Positions 17,534-27,343 are shown, counted from the stretch's first letter. The stretch is 64,000 bases of DNA from Hydrocarboniclastica marina (GCF_004851605.1 NZ_CP031093.1:2294001-2358000), one strand, 5' to 3'. Translations and numbers: made by a program. The notes: generated by a model not told the origin, from the sequence alone.

Positions 17534-17758
17534 GGATGTTCCGGCTGTGTTCGTATCGGCGTTATCGAGGCAAACACACCTGAACTCTGGAATAACGACC
17601 GATACTTGAGTTAACAACGAGTACCTGCTGATGGCCGGTACCCGAAGTAGCTAATCAGTGCCAATAAAAGCTAAAGCAATTGTTTTTATAAGCTGGATCA
17701 ATACAATAGCTGAGCGAGAACAGTAGCAAAACGGGAAACTACCCCAAGATCACACAAA

Positions 17759-19045
17759 CTACCTGAGATTGTAGTTCACAGTCGCCGCGATAAAGTTCTC
17801 GCTGTATTCGGCAGCGTTGCCGGATGACGCTGATTGGGTCTCATGACCGACGTCGAGGCTGAATGAAAGCCGGCTGGTTCGGGTATAGCTCAGGCCCAGC
17901 AAAGCGGCATACTCATTCGCCGTTGCCTCGTCCGGGAAGAACTCCTGGCGTTCGTACCTGAGCGTGCCACGTGCCGACAGGGCACTGTTCAGCGCTTTGC
18001 TCAGGCCTATCTGGGTACCAACAATCTCTTCCATCTCATCTGAGCCAACGTAGAGATGTTCTTTGTAATAGACATCTGCGTTTACGCCGTAGCCGTTTCG
18101 CAGCAGAGTATTCCCGCCGACGGTAAAGCTCGTCATCTCGACGGCCTGGGACTGGTCGAAAGTGAAGCGTATGTCCCCAAATGCGATCTCAACATCACTG
18201 GCCTGGTCAGTAATATCGCGGGATACGCTGGCGAAGACACTGCCATTGTCCAACTGATGAGTCGCCTGGGCGCTCCAGACTATGCCCTCTTCTTCACTGA
18301 GCCGGCCGTTCACATCTCGCTCAAGACTCGTGACACCAATATTCCCCGAAAAAAACGTACGGGAGATACGTCGACTCATGCCCACTCGGTAACTGGTTTC
18401 TTCCAGGGTCTCGCCGCTGTCATACTCGGCGTCTGAGTACGTGGCGCTCAACCAGCCCTGCATAACCGGCGAGAAAGAACGTTGCAGTCTGGCATCAGCC
18501 ACCCAGCGCTCGTTATCGCCGGATTCTGTTTCTTCGTAGGTGGTTTTGCGCCAGTCGAGGCTGGAAATAAAACTGGTGAGTTCGGTCAGCGGGAGCACCA
18601 GTTGGGGTCCCGTGGAGAAGACATTACGCCGTTCCCGGTTAGCGGCCGTGTTGGTCCCACGATTGCTCTGCGAGGCTTCGCGCAGAGAGTCGCTGGCCCG
18701 CCAGCTCAGATAGGGCGCAATCTCGCAGTCGCCGTCCCAGTCCAACTGAGCAGAGACCTGATTATCAAGCGTCTCATTTTTGTAGATCAGGTAGGCAAAC
18801 TCGGACTGGAGCGCCGAATTACACTGACCCGGATCCTTTACGTGGGCAATACGGACACCCGGACGATACTCAAAATCTGACTCAGCCTCATCATCGTCGG
18901 CCTGGCGCATGTTGTCCGAGTAACGCACTGTGGTAAACAGATCCACAGTGACCGGGTCGGCCATTAGATGAGACGAATTAAAAATAGCCCCCAGGCCACT
19001 GACCAGCACAAGCGGGGCTGCAGCTGAAAGACGACTTCTAAGCAT
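17759..19045 (-). CDS. Outer-membrane beta-barrel protein of exopolysaccharide locus
   Basis: A 428-residue exported protein: signal peptide in the first ~29 residues, cut near SSHLMADP, then regularly alternating hydrophobic/polar strands rich in Tyr, Ser and Asp, ending NYNLR as in many barrels. It matches the pattern of the outer-membrane barrels that accompany exosortase-A loci. The ATG at 19045 is preferred; it overlaps the BY-kinase stop by 8 bp (ATGCTTAG), a sign of translational coupling. Likely role: outer-membrane step of polymer export together with Wza, or assembly of the polymer at the surface. Confidence 0.75.
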   Translation of the reverse strand: MLRSRLSAAAPLVLVSGLGAIFNSSHLMADPVTVDLFTTVRYSDNMRQADDDEAESDFEYRPGVRIAHVKDPGQCNSALQSEFAYLIYKNETLDNQVSAQLDWDGDCEIAPYLSWRASDSLREASQSNRGTNTAANRERRNVFSTGPQLVLPLTELTSFISSLDWRKTTYEETESGDNERWVADARLQRSFSPVMQGWLSATYSDAEYDSGETLEETSYRVGMSRRISRTFFSGNIGVTSLERDVNGRLSEEEGIVWSAQATHQLDNGSVFASVSRDITDQASDVEIAFGDIRFTFDQSQAVEMTSFTVGGNTLLRNGYGVNADVYYKEHLYVGSDEMEEIVGTQIGLSKALNSALSARGTLRYERQEFFPDEATANEYAALLGLSYTRTSRLSFSLDVGHETQSASSGNAAEYSENFIAATVNYNLR

Positions 19046-20111
19046 TAAGCACAGCCCCCACAAACTTGTCCCGGGGGAAAGCGCGCGCGGCGTCCTCTAC
19101 CTGGCCTGGCATAACCCGTCCGTGGGGTACTACCAGTAACGCGTAGTCACAAACCTCGGCAAGGATGCGGGCGTCGGGCGAATCAGCTACGCTGCTGGTG
19201 TCCAGAATAATGTAGCGGTCCGGATAGCGGCGGCGAATAGCTTGCAGAAACTGCTTCATACGAAATGACGTGAAGAACTCCGACGGCGACTCGCGCCGCG
19301 TACCGGCTGGGATCAGGCGCAAGCGCGGGATGCCGGTGGGATAGATAACGCGGGCGATATCGTAATCGGGGTCTTCCAGAAAGTCCGTCAGGCCGCTCTC
19401 TGGCATGATGTCCAGTAAAGAGTGAAGGGTCGGCTCGCGTAGATTACAGTCGATCAGTAGTGCGGTTTTCGCTTGGTCAAACGCAAAAGAAGCCGCGAGG
19501 TTCAGGGCCATGAACGATGTACCCGCACCGGGTGTTGAGCCGGTCACGACCATGGTGAAGTTATTACCCCCGCTCACTTCTAGCAGACGTGTCCGTAGGT
19601 CCCTGAAGCGGTTTACGGTCTTACGGTCAGGCGAGTCAGGGTAGATAATTCTGCGCTCGTCAAGATCATCCGGCGTCAGCCGACGTGGCTCCTGCATGCG
19701 GGTGATCTGTTTACTAATGACATAGCGATCAACCGTGCCAATACCCATTTCCATGGAGCTGGGAACGAGAAGCCGGGATTCGTCAGATTCTCTACCTGCG
19801 CCGGCCCTGTTAGAGGGCGGTTGATTGTCGCCCTGCCCTGATCTGCTCGAGGAACTGGCTTCAGTTCCTGCTGGCTCAGCTCCGGCCTTTTGTTCCGGTT
19901 CACCAGCACGGGCATCGGCTCGCAACCCGTCGTCTCCTTGCGGCTCCGGGTCAGGACTCATCTGGTAGCGCTTGTCTATATTCAAGCCCGACTCCGGATC
20001 GGTCGCTCCTTTTCGTGTCGATTTGGCGTTCGCCTGATCGGGGTCAGGGCGCCCCTCCCGCTTGGGTAAATCTTCGACGTTTGACTTGGATTCCGGGCCG
20101 AACTTTCTCAT
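19038..20111 (-). CDS. Degenerate BY-kinase / CpsD-like ATPase
   Basis: A 357-residue protein of the bacterial tyrosine-kinase (CpsD/Wzc C-domain) fold. A long hydrophilic N-terminal region (1-~150, rich in Pro, Glu, Ser) precedes the nucleotide-binding domain. The Walker A position reads TGSTPGAGTSF (190-200), with Thr198 where the invariant Lys is expected. Walker A' reads LLIDCNLR (218-225), with Asn223 replacing the second Asp. Walker B is IILDTSS (301-307). No C-terminal tyrosine cluster is present; the protein stops at FVGAVLNA. It overlaps the chain-length gene by 4 bp (ATGA) and the barrel gene by 8 bp. It probably regulates Wzz-type assembly without normal kinase activity; loss of activity is inference. 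Confidence 0.8.
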   Translation of the reverse strand: MRKFGPESKSNVEDLPKREGRPDPDQANAKSTRKGATDPESGLNIDKRYQMSPDPEPQGDDGLRADARAGEPEQKAGAEPAGTEASSSSRSGQGDNQPPSNRAGAGRESDESRLLVPSSMEMGIGTVDRYVISKQITRMQEPRRLTPDDLDERRIIYPDSPDRKTVNRFRDLRTRLLEVSGGNNFTMVVTGSTPGAGTSFMALNLAASFAFDQAKTALLIDCNLREPTLHSLLDIMPESGLTDFLEDPDYDIARVIYPTGIPRLRLIPAGTRRESPSEFFTSFRMKQFLQAIRRRYPDRYIILDTSSVADSPDARILAEVCDYALLVVPHGRVMPGQVEDAARAFPRDKFVGAVLNA

Positions 20112-21634
20112 CCGATCACTCCTGTGAGTTGGAGGACAACAATCGCGATATAGCCGGCGACCACCGCCAGGGCAGCAAATCCAAGCAACCAGAAGCTTCC
20201 CTTTCGCTTGCGGCGCTCGTATGGCGTTATCACCTGCGGAATCTCGCCTAGTACGGGAATGCTGTAGTTTTCCTGCAGTACCTGTCTCGAGCGCACACGC
20301 GGGTCGACTTGAAGCAGTCCTGCAGCCAGGCCGAAAGGCGCCAAAAGCCCAAGCAGCAGCCCCGCCGAGGCGAACTGTTCAAACTGTATTCCGCTGGGTT
20401 TCGTCGGGTAGCGTGGCGATTCCTGAACCTGATAGGTGACGCCCTGGGCTTCGCGGTCGAGGTTAACCGAAAGGCGGGCCCGCTCGCGGCGGCGCAGGAG
20501 ATCATTGTATATGGACCGGTTGACTTCCATGTTGCGGGTCAGGTCAGCCAGTTGCGCCTTGTTGGCCTGAATTTTCTGCATCCGCTCCAACTCGCTAGCG
20601 AGCAGATCTTTAAGTGCACTTATGCGCGTTTGAACTTGCTCAATATTGGCTGTGACCGAAACTAGCTCGCCTTTCAGCTGCTGATAGAGAGGGTTTGAAC
20701 TGGCACTTTGTGATCCGCCCTCACTAAAGTATTCACCTGTCTCTCCACTGTCTCGGCGTCGCTCAAGCTCTGCGATCTGGCTCTCCAGGCTAACGACGTC
20801 AGGGTAAGTGTCATGATACTGAAGGCGAAGATCGTCCAGTCGCTGGCGCAGAGAGAAGATACGCTGATCTATCCGGCTGCGGGTTACTTCAGCAGAGATA
20901 TTTTCACCAACACCGCCTAGCTGATTGTTAAGTGACTCTTCCTTTGCGCGCAGTTCCTGCAACTCCAGTTCAGCCAATTCAATCCGGCTGCGAACGGACG
21001 CGATCTTGCTCGTCGCCTCACTCTCGGACCCTTCCGTGTTCACCGAAAGAAACTGTTTGAGACGCTCTTCAGCCGCCGTCAGCTCTTCTTCATAGGCTCT
21101 TACCTGGCCGTCGATGAATGTGTACGCGCCACGGCTCTCCTCACGGTTACGCTCGTTAATCAGCTCGATAAAGCGCTGCCCGAGAAGCTGCGCTCCGACA
21201 AAGGCGTTATTGGGCTCCGCGTCTCGAAACGCTATAGCCAGATAACTTTGACCCCGGGCGCCAACACTGAAGCTCGCGCGAAGCCTGTTAACTCGTGCGG
21301 CTACGGTGTCTTCATCCGCCTCGCTCGCCCCCGAACCGAAGAGCCGCTCATTTTTGGCAAGCACAGACATGGCTTCGTGAGTTGCAAGAATCTCTCGGGC
21401 GTTGTTGACGACGTCTCCCATCTCAACAGACTCAGCAGCACCTTCCATCAACGACTCGGTAATCCCGGTCTGATCGACATAAATGATAACTTCCGACTCG
21501 TACTTGTAGGGATAAACAAACGCCACGATAAGAACCGCTGCGCTTATCAAGGCGAAGATGAAGAAGCTAAGCCACCGGTGCGACTTTATTTCGCGTAGCA
21601 CCTCGGACGGCAGTTGAGAAAGTGGCAGTGCCAT
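20108..21634 (-). CDS. Wzz-type chain-length determinant, XrtA type
   Basis: A 508-residue inner-membrane polysaccharide co-polymerase. A first membrane segment lies near residues 22-42, then comes a large periplasmic region with long coiled-coil stretches (about 180-245 and 295-395), then a Pro-rich PRYPTKPSG motif before a second hydrophobic stretch and a further C-terminal membrane segment (about 480-505). This extended layout with two C-terminal hydrophobic segments matches the chain-length determinants of exosortase-A loci. It controls glycan length with the Wzy-like polymerase and the downstream BY-kinase homologue, with which it overlaps by 4 bp. Confidence 0.88.
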   Translation of the reverse strand: MALPLSQLPSEVLREIKSHRWLSFFIFALISAAVLIVAFVYPYKYESEVIIYVDQTGITESLMEGAAESVEMGDVVNNAREILATHEAMSVLAKNERLFGSGASEADEDTVAARVNRLRASFSVGARGQSYLAIAFRDAEPNNAFVGAQLLGQRFIELINERNREESRGAYTFIDGQVRAYEEELTAAEERLKQFLSVNTEGSESEATSKIASVRSRIELAELELQELRAKEESLNNQLGGVGENISAEVTRSRIDQRIFSLRQRLDDLRLQYHDTYPDVVSLESQIAELERRRDSGETGEYFSEGGSQSASSNPLYQQLKGELVSVTANIEQVQTRISALKDLLASELERMQKIQANKAQLADLTRNMEVNRSIYNDLLRRRERARLSVNLDREAQGVTYQVQESPRYPTKPSGIQFEQFASAGLLLGLLAPFGLAAGLLQVDPRVRSRQVLQENYSIPVLGEIPQVITPYERRKRKGSFWLLGFAALAVVAGYIAIVVLQLTGVIG

Positions 21635-21705
21635 CGTTCAATCCCTCAGAACTAAGACTTTGAATTTCTTGTAGCAGGGCGAAGTGGTCTTTGACGCTGA
21701 ACCAA

Positions 21706-22335
21706 TCAGAACAGACGCTCTGGTACAGTGAGGATATCGCCCGGATGCATCGAATAGTTGGTCCTGACATCACCTTCGGTAAGAATTGCCTCCACATCAA
21801 CAGGAATCGCGACCACGCCTCCCTGATGCTTGCGGTAAAGCCGTGCCTGGTCCCCTTTTGCGAACTCATTGAGACCACCCGCATTCAGCACCATGTCCAT
21901 GACGGTCATGCCTTTGCGATAGGGAACCGAAAGCGGACTCTTGACCGCACCGGTTACACGTACACGGTCAACAAACTCATTACTGCCCATGCTGGCAACG
22001 ATGACAGTGACTTCCGGTTCCTTGATATAAACCGACAGCTCTTCCTTGATGTTCTGTGCCAGCTGCTCGGGGCTTCGGCCGGCTGCCTGAACATCACCTA
22101 CGAGCGGTGCGGAGATCTTGCCGTCCGGGCGGACGGGAACGTCGACGCTGAGGTCCGGATTACGCCAGACGCTTATCTTTACAACGTCCGTGGGGCCGAT
22201 GATATAAGCCGCCGCATCGGAAGGACTGCTGGTAAGTGCAGCATTGATCTGATCACTATTGGATACCGGGCGATTCATACAGCCCGCCAGCAATCCTGCG
22301 AAAAGCACTACTAGAACAGTAATCCGTACCATCAA
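21706..22335 (-). CDS. Polysaccharide export lipoprotein (Wza family)
   Basis: A 209-residue outer-membrane polysaccharide export protein. The lipobox LLAGC with Cys19 predicts a lipoprotein. The export domain starts at YIIGPTDVVKISVWRNPDLS, followed by the PDGKISAPLVGDVQAAG signature and a SLBB-like segment (VRVTGAVKSPLSVPY). It is shorter than E. coli Wza, as is usual for exosortase-A loci. It forms the outer-membrane exit channel and lies 71 bp before the Wzz gene. Confidence 0.9.
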   Translation of the reverse strand: MMVRITVLVVLFAGLLAGCMNRPVSNSDQINAALTSSPSDAAAYIIGPTDVVKISVWRNPDLSVDVPVRPDGKISAPLVGDVQAAGRSPEQLAQNIKEELSVYIKEPEVTVIVASMGSNEFVDRVRVTGAVKSPLSVPYRKGMTVMDMVLNAGGLNEFAKGDQARLYRKHQGGVVAIPVDVEAILTEGDVRTNYSMHPGDILTVPERLF

Positions 22336-22722
22336 CTAATCCTCATTACGCTTGAGTCCTCGACTGATTCGCGAGGCTGTATCTACGGGTCCTGCCTTGA
22401 GGTGTATGTCAGGAAGTATTGCCCGCCCGCACCTTTCGCGAAGTCGGGAAACCGCTGACCAGGCCGGCACCTCCGACTTCAGAAGCTGAACCCTGCTTCC
22501 TGAATGGCCATTATCCACGGTTTTGCTACAGTTTCACTGAATTCACCGCAGGATGTTCGATCCGTAATAATACGCTTTTACGGCCGGAAACGCCTGCATG
22601 GAAGGGACGCAAATGCCATATCTGGCGGCATGGCCCTGATAGAAAAGGCCGTTCGGCCCGTTATGGGCTTTATTTCCCACACCAGGCTCAAACCACCCAA
22701 GCTCATCTCATCTGTACTGCGA
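22336..22722. other. Intergenic region upstream of wza-like gene
   Basis: A 387-bp gene-free stretch between the sugar transferase and the wza-like gene, both leftward. It probably carries a promoter for wza-wzz-kinase-barrel. I see no strong terminator or clear operator. Confidence 0.4.
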
Positions 22723-24135
22723 TTAATGTGCGCCTTTTTTGAAAAGCACAACCTCAACTGTCTGGATGATGATCATGAGATCCAGCAGCAGGCTCTGGTT
22801 CTTGATGTAGTACAGGTCGTAACGAAGCTTTTCGCGGCTGTCCTCTTCGTTATCGGCGTAGGCAAAGCAAAGCTGCGCCCAACCGGTAATGCCGGGTTTG
22901 ACGCGATGGCGCTCATTGTAAAACGGGATTTTTTCAGCCAGTTGCTGAACAAATATGGGCCGCTCTGGCCGAGGCCCGACAAACGCCATATCGCCTTTCA
23001 TGACGTTGAATATCTGCGGAAGCTCATCAATGCGGACTTTCCGGATGAACGCGCCTACCCGGGTCACACGGTCATCGTCCTTTCGCGCCCAGACGGCTCC
23101 GCCTTTCTCGGCATCAGTGCGCATGGAGCGGAACTTGTGTACATAAAAGGAACGACCATTAAGCCCTACCCGCTCCTGATTGTAGAAAATCGGCGCTTTC
23201 CAGCCGTCCTCCAGCTTGATACCCAGCACAGTCAACGCCATGAAAGGCCAGGTTACCGCAAACAGTGCGAGGCTCGCGGCCAGGTCAACGGCGCGTTTTC
23301 CCGCGCCTGCTACTGACGACAGCGAGAAACCATCCGAGAACACCAGCCAGCCGGGGGTGATCATTTCCAGGGCAACTTTGCGGGACTCACGCTCGTAGAA
23401 GCTGGCCCCATCCATTACCCGGATTCCTTCCATCTTGCATTCAAGCAGTTCGTCCAGCGGCAGCCCCTTACGCCGGTCGTCCACTGCGACGACAACCTCG
23501 TCCACTTTGAGGTCCCGAATGAATTCGTGCAGGGAACCTCTGACGCTGAGGATCCGGCGGGACGGAACCACAGACTCGGCTTCATTGCCTGGGATGAAGC
23601 CCACGAGAACAAAGCCTTTGCGATTCATCGGAGTGCGGAGATCTTCGAAAATCCGGTGTGCGCTTTTGCCAGCCCCGTAAACCACTACCCTGCGCTTGAA
23701 TGTTTCCTCGCCGGTTACGCCAAAAAACAGGGTACGGGTGATACCCAGCAGGAAGAACCCAAAAACCGAGGCTGACGCGAGAACGCCATCGCCATTGAGA
23801 TACCAGAGCCAGTCTGGCCATATCAGGTATGCCATGATTGCCAGCGGCAGACTCAGGACCAGGCCAAGTATGGTTCTCAGCATCATGCCGGAAATGCCTT
23901 CTTCCACCCGAGACTGATGTACGCCAAGCGCCATCATCACGAAGAGGTTGGCCACCGCGAAAACCAGTGCTGACGGGAAAACGTAGAACCAGTCCGCCTG
24001 GAGCAACTGCCATTGGCCGAAGTACCTGAAAAACGCGGCGATGTGAAAAGCCCCTGCGAGGACGATCAGGTCCAGCAAGCCGAGGATAGCGAAAGGCAAG
24101 TGGATGTAGTGCCTGAAAACCCGGACGTGTGCCAC
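22723..24135 (-). CDS. Undecaprenyl-phosphate sugar phosphotransferase
   Basis: A 470-residue polyprenyl-P hexose-1-P transferase that loads the first sugar on undecaprenyl phosphate. Four to five N-terminal membrane segments (within residues ~10-135) precede a Rossmann-like middle domain (VVVYGAGKSAHR). The C-terminal catalytic domain carries KFRSMRTDAEKGGAVWA, RKVRIDELPQIFNVMKGDM and VGPRPERP. This is the WcaJ/EpsB type associated with exosortase-A systems. It should initiate the repeat unit and is the first gene of the leftward series, facing away from the divergent nucleotide-sugar dehydrogenase. Confidence 0.9.
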   Translation of the reverse strand: MAHVRVFRHYIHLPFAILGLLDLIVLAGAFHIAAFFRYFGQWQLLQADWFYVFPSALVFAVANLFVMMALGVHQSRVEEGISGMMLRTILGLVLSLPLAIMAYLIWPDWLWYLNGDGVLASASVFGFFLLGITRTLFFGVTGEETFKRRVVVYGAGKSAHRIFEDLRTPMNRKGFVLVGFIPGNEAESVVPSRRILSVRGSLHEFIRDLKVDEVVVAVDDRRKGLPLDELLECKMEGIRVMDGASFYERESRKVALEMITPGWLVFSDGFSLSSVAGAGKRAVDLAASLALFAVTWPFMALTVLGIKLEDGWKAPIFYNQERVGLNGRSFYVHKFRSMRTDAEKGGAVWARKDDDRVTRVGAFIRKVRIDELPQIFNVMKGDMAFVGPRPERPIFVQQLAEKIPFYNERHRVKPGITGWAQLCFAYADNEEDSREKLRYDLYYIKNQSLLLDLMIIIQTVEVVLFKKGAH

Positions 24136-24618
24136 GTCTACTCCTTGGATTTCGGTAATTGGAAAGATCTGGCGACGGCAGAGCTCACGACGCAGTCCTC
24201 GTGCTCACCCCTCGTGTTCACCCCTCGTGATCACTACAGGTGCGCGCGGATCGGGCAGCCGGACTCAAAATGAATCTGAACAGGATTCGCCATGGGAAAG
24301 GCCAAGATTGTACGGCAAATTCGATTGTTATCAATGTAGTCTAAGATCCGCTATCGCACAGGCGATCAGCTATCACCGTAATGCAGGGGTGCTGGCTAGC
24401 ACTTTTGCTGCATTAACCAAGGCGCAGGCTGCACCACCCTGCACAATATGGCTGGCGTGCATTTTAGCCAGAAAATTAGCCAGAAAAGCACTGGCCGGGC
24501 CGCGACGGCATCTCGTCAAGCAGGACGCGTTCAGGCAGAATATCGGCCACATGATCGGCCCGTGGAAACACACATAATGCCGATGAACATTTAATGAGGT
24601 TCGCTGACGGGAGTAGCA
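24136..24618. promoter_or_regulatory. Divergent promoter region
   Basis: A 483-bp region between the leftward initiating transferase and the rightward dehydrogenase. It must hold the promoters of both. A short direct repeat (TCGTGCTCACCCC / TCGTGTTCACCCC) occurs at about 24198-24224. I see no coding gene. Confidence 0.5.
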
Positions 24619-25896
24619 ATGAGAACTCTGAAGGATGTACGCATTGGCATGATCGGCCTCGGCTATGTCGGTTTGCCGCTCGCGGTGGAGTTTGGCAAGC
24701 AGTTCCCGACCGTAGGTTTCGATATCAGCGAGAAGCGGATCCGGGCGCTCCAGGCGGGCCATGACACGACCCTTGAAGTTGAGGATGACCTGCTCGCCGC
24801 CGCGAAGCACCTGCGCTTCAGCTCAAACCTGAAGGATATCCGCGACTGTAATGTCTACATTGTGACGGTGCCAACGCCGATCGACAGCTTCAAAACGCCA
24901 GACCTGCGCCCTCTGCAGTCGGCATCCAACGCTGTCGGACAGGTGCTCAACAAGGGCGACATCGTTATTTACGAGTCCACGGTTTACCCCGGCGCCACCG
25001 AAGAAGTATGTATCCCGATACTGGAAAAAGTTTCCGGGCTTTCTTTCAACCAGGACTTCTACGCCGGCTATAGTCCGGAGCGAATCAATCCCGGCGATAA
25101 AGAGCATCGCGTGACCAATATTCTCAAGGTCACCTCGGGCTCCACCCCTGAAATAGCCGACTTCATTGACAGCCTCTACCAGTCCGTCATTACCGCGGGC
25201 ACGTTCAAGGCGACATCCATCCGCGTCGCAGAAGCTGCCAAGGTAATCGAAAACACCCAACGCGACGTCAATATCGCACTGATCAATGAGCTGTCATTGA
25301 TCTTCGAAAGGCTGGGCATAGACACGCTTGAGGTACTTGAGGCGGCGGGCACCAAATGGAACTTCCTGCCTTTCCGGCCCGGCATGGTCGGCGGGCACTG
25401 TATAGGCGTCGACCCCTATTACCTCACCTATAAGGCCCAGTCGGTTGGCTACCACCCGGAAATGATTCTTTCCGGGCGCCGCATCAACGACAGCATGGGC
25501 AGTCGCGTTGCTGAACGGGTCATCAAACTGATGACCCGCAAGCGCGTTCAGGTTGTCGACTCGAACATCCTCATACTCGGCCTGACATTCAAGGAAAACT
25601 GCCCCGACATACGCAACACGCGGGTCGTGGACCTGGTCAAGGAATTCGAGTCATACCACGCTAACGTTGATGTGTACGACCCTTGGGTCAATGCGGAAGA
25701 AGTCCGCGAAGAGTATGGCTTCGATGTGGTCAGCGAGCCGCGCAAGAAAACCTACGATGCAGTTATTCTCGCCGTGGGTCACCGCCAGTTCCTGGAAATG
25801 GGCGCTGAAGGCATACGCGCGCTGGGCAAAGACGCCCATGTATTGTTCGACGTGAAATACCTGCTGCCAAAAGACGCAGTCGACGACCGACTCTGA
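24619..25896 (+). CDS. tviB: UDP-N-acetylglucosamine 6-dehydrogenase (TviB/WbpO-like)
   Basis: A 425-residue NAD-dependent nucleotide-sugar dehydrogenase that oxidises a UDP-N-acetylhexosamine at C6 to the uronate. N-terminal NAD site [13 protein letters not shown] (13-25), substrate segment [13 protein letters not shown], and catalytic Cys261 in [14 protein letters not shown]. The VPTPID and [17 protein letters not shown] features favour the TviB/WbpO N-acetylhexosaminuronate group over UDP-glucose dehydrogenase. GGAG lies about seven bases before the ATG. It implies that the exopolysaccharide contains an amino-uronic acid, whose carboxyl is a possible acceptor for the ligase-type enzymes of the locus (inference). 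Confidence 0.88.
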   Translation: MRTLKDVRIGMIGLGYVGLPLAVEFGKQFPTVGFDISEKRIRALQAGHDTTLEVEDDLLAAAKHLRFSSNLKDIRDCNVYIVTVPTPIDSFKTPDLRPLQSASNAVGQVLNKGDIVIYESTVYPGATEEVCIPILEKVSGLSFNQDFYAGYSPERINPGDKEHRVTNILKVTSGSTPEIADFIDSLYQSVITAGTFKATSIRVAEAAKVIENTQRDVNIALINELSLIFERLGIDTLEVLEAAGTKWNFLPFRPGMVGGHCIGVDPYYLTYKAQSVGYHPEMILSGRRINDSMGSRVAERVIKLMTRKRVQVVDSNILILGLTFKENCPDIRNTRVVDLVKEFESYHANVDVYDPWVNAEEVREEYGFDVVSEPRKKTYDAVILAVGHRQFLEMGAEGIRALGKDAHVLFDVKYLLPKDAVDDRL

Positions 25897-25917
25897 GAAG
25901 TTTGCCCTCCATAACAG

Positions 25918-25949
25918 AAGAACCCATGACCGAAATCATGGGTTCTTTT
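25918..25949 (+). terminator. Rho-independent terminator of tviB-like gene
   Basis: A perfect 12-bp stem (AAGAACCCATGA, 6-nt loop, TCATGGGTTCTT) is followed by T residues, 21 bp after the dehydrogenase stop codon. Confidence 0.9.
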
Positions 25950-25994
25950 GAAACCGCACTACGGAGCCAGGAGGCTCCGTAACTGTTTAAGGAC

Positions 25995-26046
25995 AACTAA
26001 ATAGCTGGTTAAGCACAACTAAATAGCTCGGTTAGCACAACTAAAA
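25995..26046. repeat. 22-bp tandem repeat, 2.4 copies
   Basis: Two 22-bp units (starting AACTAAATAGCT at 25995 and 26017) and a partial third from 26039 lie between the convergent ends of the dehydrogenase and PEP-CTERM genes. Just before it is a small hairpin (ACGGAGCC/GGCTCCGT). Confidence 0.8.
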
Positions 26047-26064
26047 GGCAGAACTTCGCCTTTT
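26043..26064 (-). terminator. Terminator of PEP-CTERM gene
   Basis: A stem AAAAGGC/GCCTTTT with an 8-nt loop lies directly after the stop of the leftward PEP-CTERM gene. The T-run of the leftward strand is inside the second arm. Confidence 0.6.
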
Positions 26065-26065
26065 T

Positions 26066-26710
26066 TCAGCTTTTGCGGTTACGTGACAGTCCCAAACCGA
26101 TCAATCCCAAACCCAGCAGAGCGAGGGAGCCGGGCTCGGTGACCGTGGCTACGTCTGAAAGACCGACAACCAGGTCGTTGAAGTCCTGGTCGCCGTTCGG
26201 CACGTCTTCAAAGGCAACCACGAAGTCATAGCCATTCTTTGCATTTGGCAGATCATAGAAGCCAGCGACGTCAATTCCACCGTTGAGCGACTTGTCCGAG
26301 TACCAGATGCTATCACCGCGCTTGAGGTAAAAGCCGAACAGGGTGCCGAAGTCAGCCGCTTTCTCTACGCCATCGGCCCAAACGCTACCGTTATCCTTGA
26401 ACACCAGGGTTACGCGGTCAGAACTCGGCGTATCCGAGCCAGCGAATACTTCGAACTGGTTAGTGAAGTCACCACGCTTGAAAAGACCGAAGCTATTGTT
26501 CGCGGCGAACCCTGCATTTTCGAGAATCAGGCCGGCAACGATGTCGTCTTTTTCGCCATCCGTATCGGTTAACTGGACATAAGCGCCATGATTGTCCCGG
26601 ACGTCTGGGTAACTCGACAGTACGTCGTCCAGAATAGGTGCGGCGCTAGCGAAATGGGCGAAGCCCAATGTGAGGGCCGCGGATAGCGCCAGCTTGTTGA
26701 TTTTGTTCAT
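26066..26710 (-). CDS. PEP-CTERM protein with DUF4114-like domain
   Basis: A 214-residue exported protein. Start ATG at 26710, with AGGAG seven bases upstream; a 13-codon upstream extension is rejected. Signal peptide ends near HFASAA. The centre carries a DUF4114-like motif (FEDVPNGDQDFNDLVV). The C-terminus TVTEPGSLALLGLGLIGLGL plus SRNRKS is a PEP-CTERM sorting tail: variant EP motif, membrane segment, basic end. Exosortase substrates are cleaved at this tail and exported or attached at the surface. The exosortase is not in the window. Likely a matrix or surface protein acting with the exopolysaccharide. Confidence 0.88.
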   Translation of the reverse strand: MNKINKLALSAALTLGFAHFASAAPILDDVLSSYPDVRDNHGAYVQLTDTDGEKDDIVAGLILENAGFAANNSFGLFKRGDFTNQFEVFAGSDTPSSDRVTLVFKDNGSVWADGVEKAADFGTLFGFYLKRGDSIWYSDKSLNGGIDVAGFYDLPNAKNGYDFVVAFEDVPNGDQDFNDLVVGLSDVATVTEPGSLALLGLGLIGLGLSRNRKS

Positions 26711-27343
26711 ACTACTACTCCTGAATACAACTGAGTGATGGACGAACATCCTGTAAGCATTTACCGTGCCACATTAACTTTAATAAACAAAACAGCGGCC
26801 TACGTCGCCCAACATTAAACTCTTGTAAGTTTTCCTGACAGCCATGCCAGGGCACTGCCAACCCTGTCACTCAACAATGTTGATGGCGCCCACGCGCGGC
26901 CAACTCCCTCACCCACACCTTTGCGGCGTCGGCAACTCTACTCAGCAATGCCTGCCGCCCCGACCCACGATCTCGCTCACCAGCTCGGACCGAACACGGG
27001 CGTATCTGCCTGCCGGATACCCTTCGTTTCACATTACATATATGAGCTACGTTTTTTGCTTCGGAAGAAACTGGGGGCAAATATATGTATTAAACAAATG
27101 CATATATATTTCATCCGATGTTAATAATAAATAAAATTTAACTTATGTTACATCTGCAAAGGCCGCGTAAGTTACACATAACCATATGTTTTATATGGAT
27201 TTATTTATTTTAAGATCATTTCTTTTATTAACCTTCACGGGTACGCGAGCTCTTACCCCCTCGTTTATACTTCTGTTCCTGGCGACGCATGTCGATTTTT
27301 AAGTGTTTCCTCTGGTTTTCCTTTTAGCCCTCAACACCCGGGT
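26711..27343. promoter_or_regulatory. Long A+T-rich intergenic region
   Basis: A 633-bp divergent region between a PEP-CTERM gene and the FAD oxidase. The part 27040-27240 is strikingly A+T-rich, with ATATAT-type runs near 27080-27110, unlike its neighbours. It probably holds promoters in both directions and possibly a site for nucleoid-type silencers. No gene with coding character is seen. Confidence 0.5.

Noticed and set aside
24373-24810. Leftward 145-codon frame over the tviB start
   Set aside because: Antisense to the NAD-binding motif of the dehydrogenase; no motif of its own.
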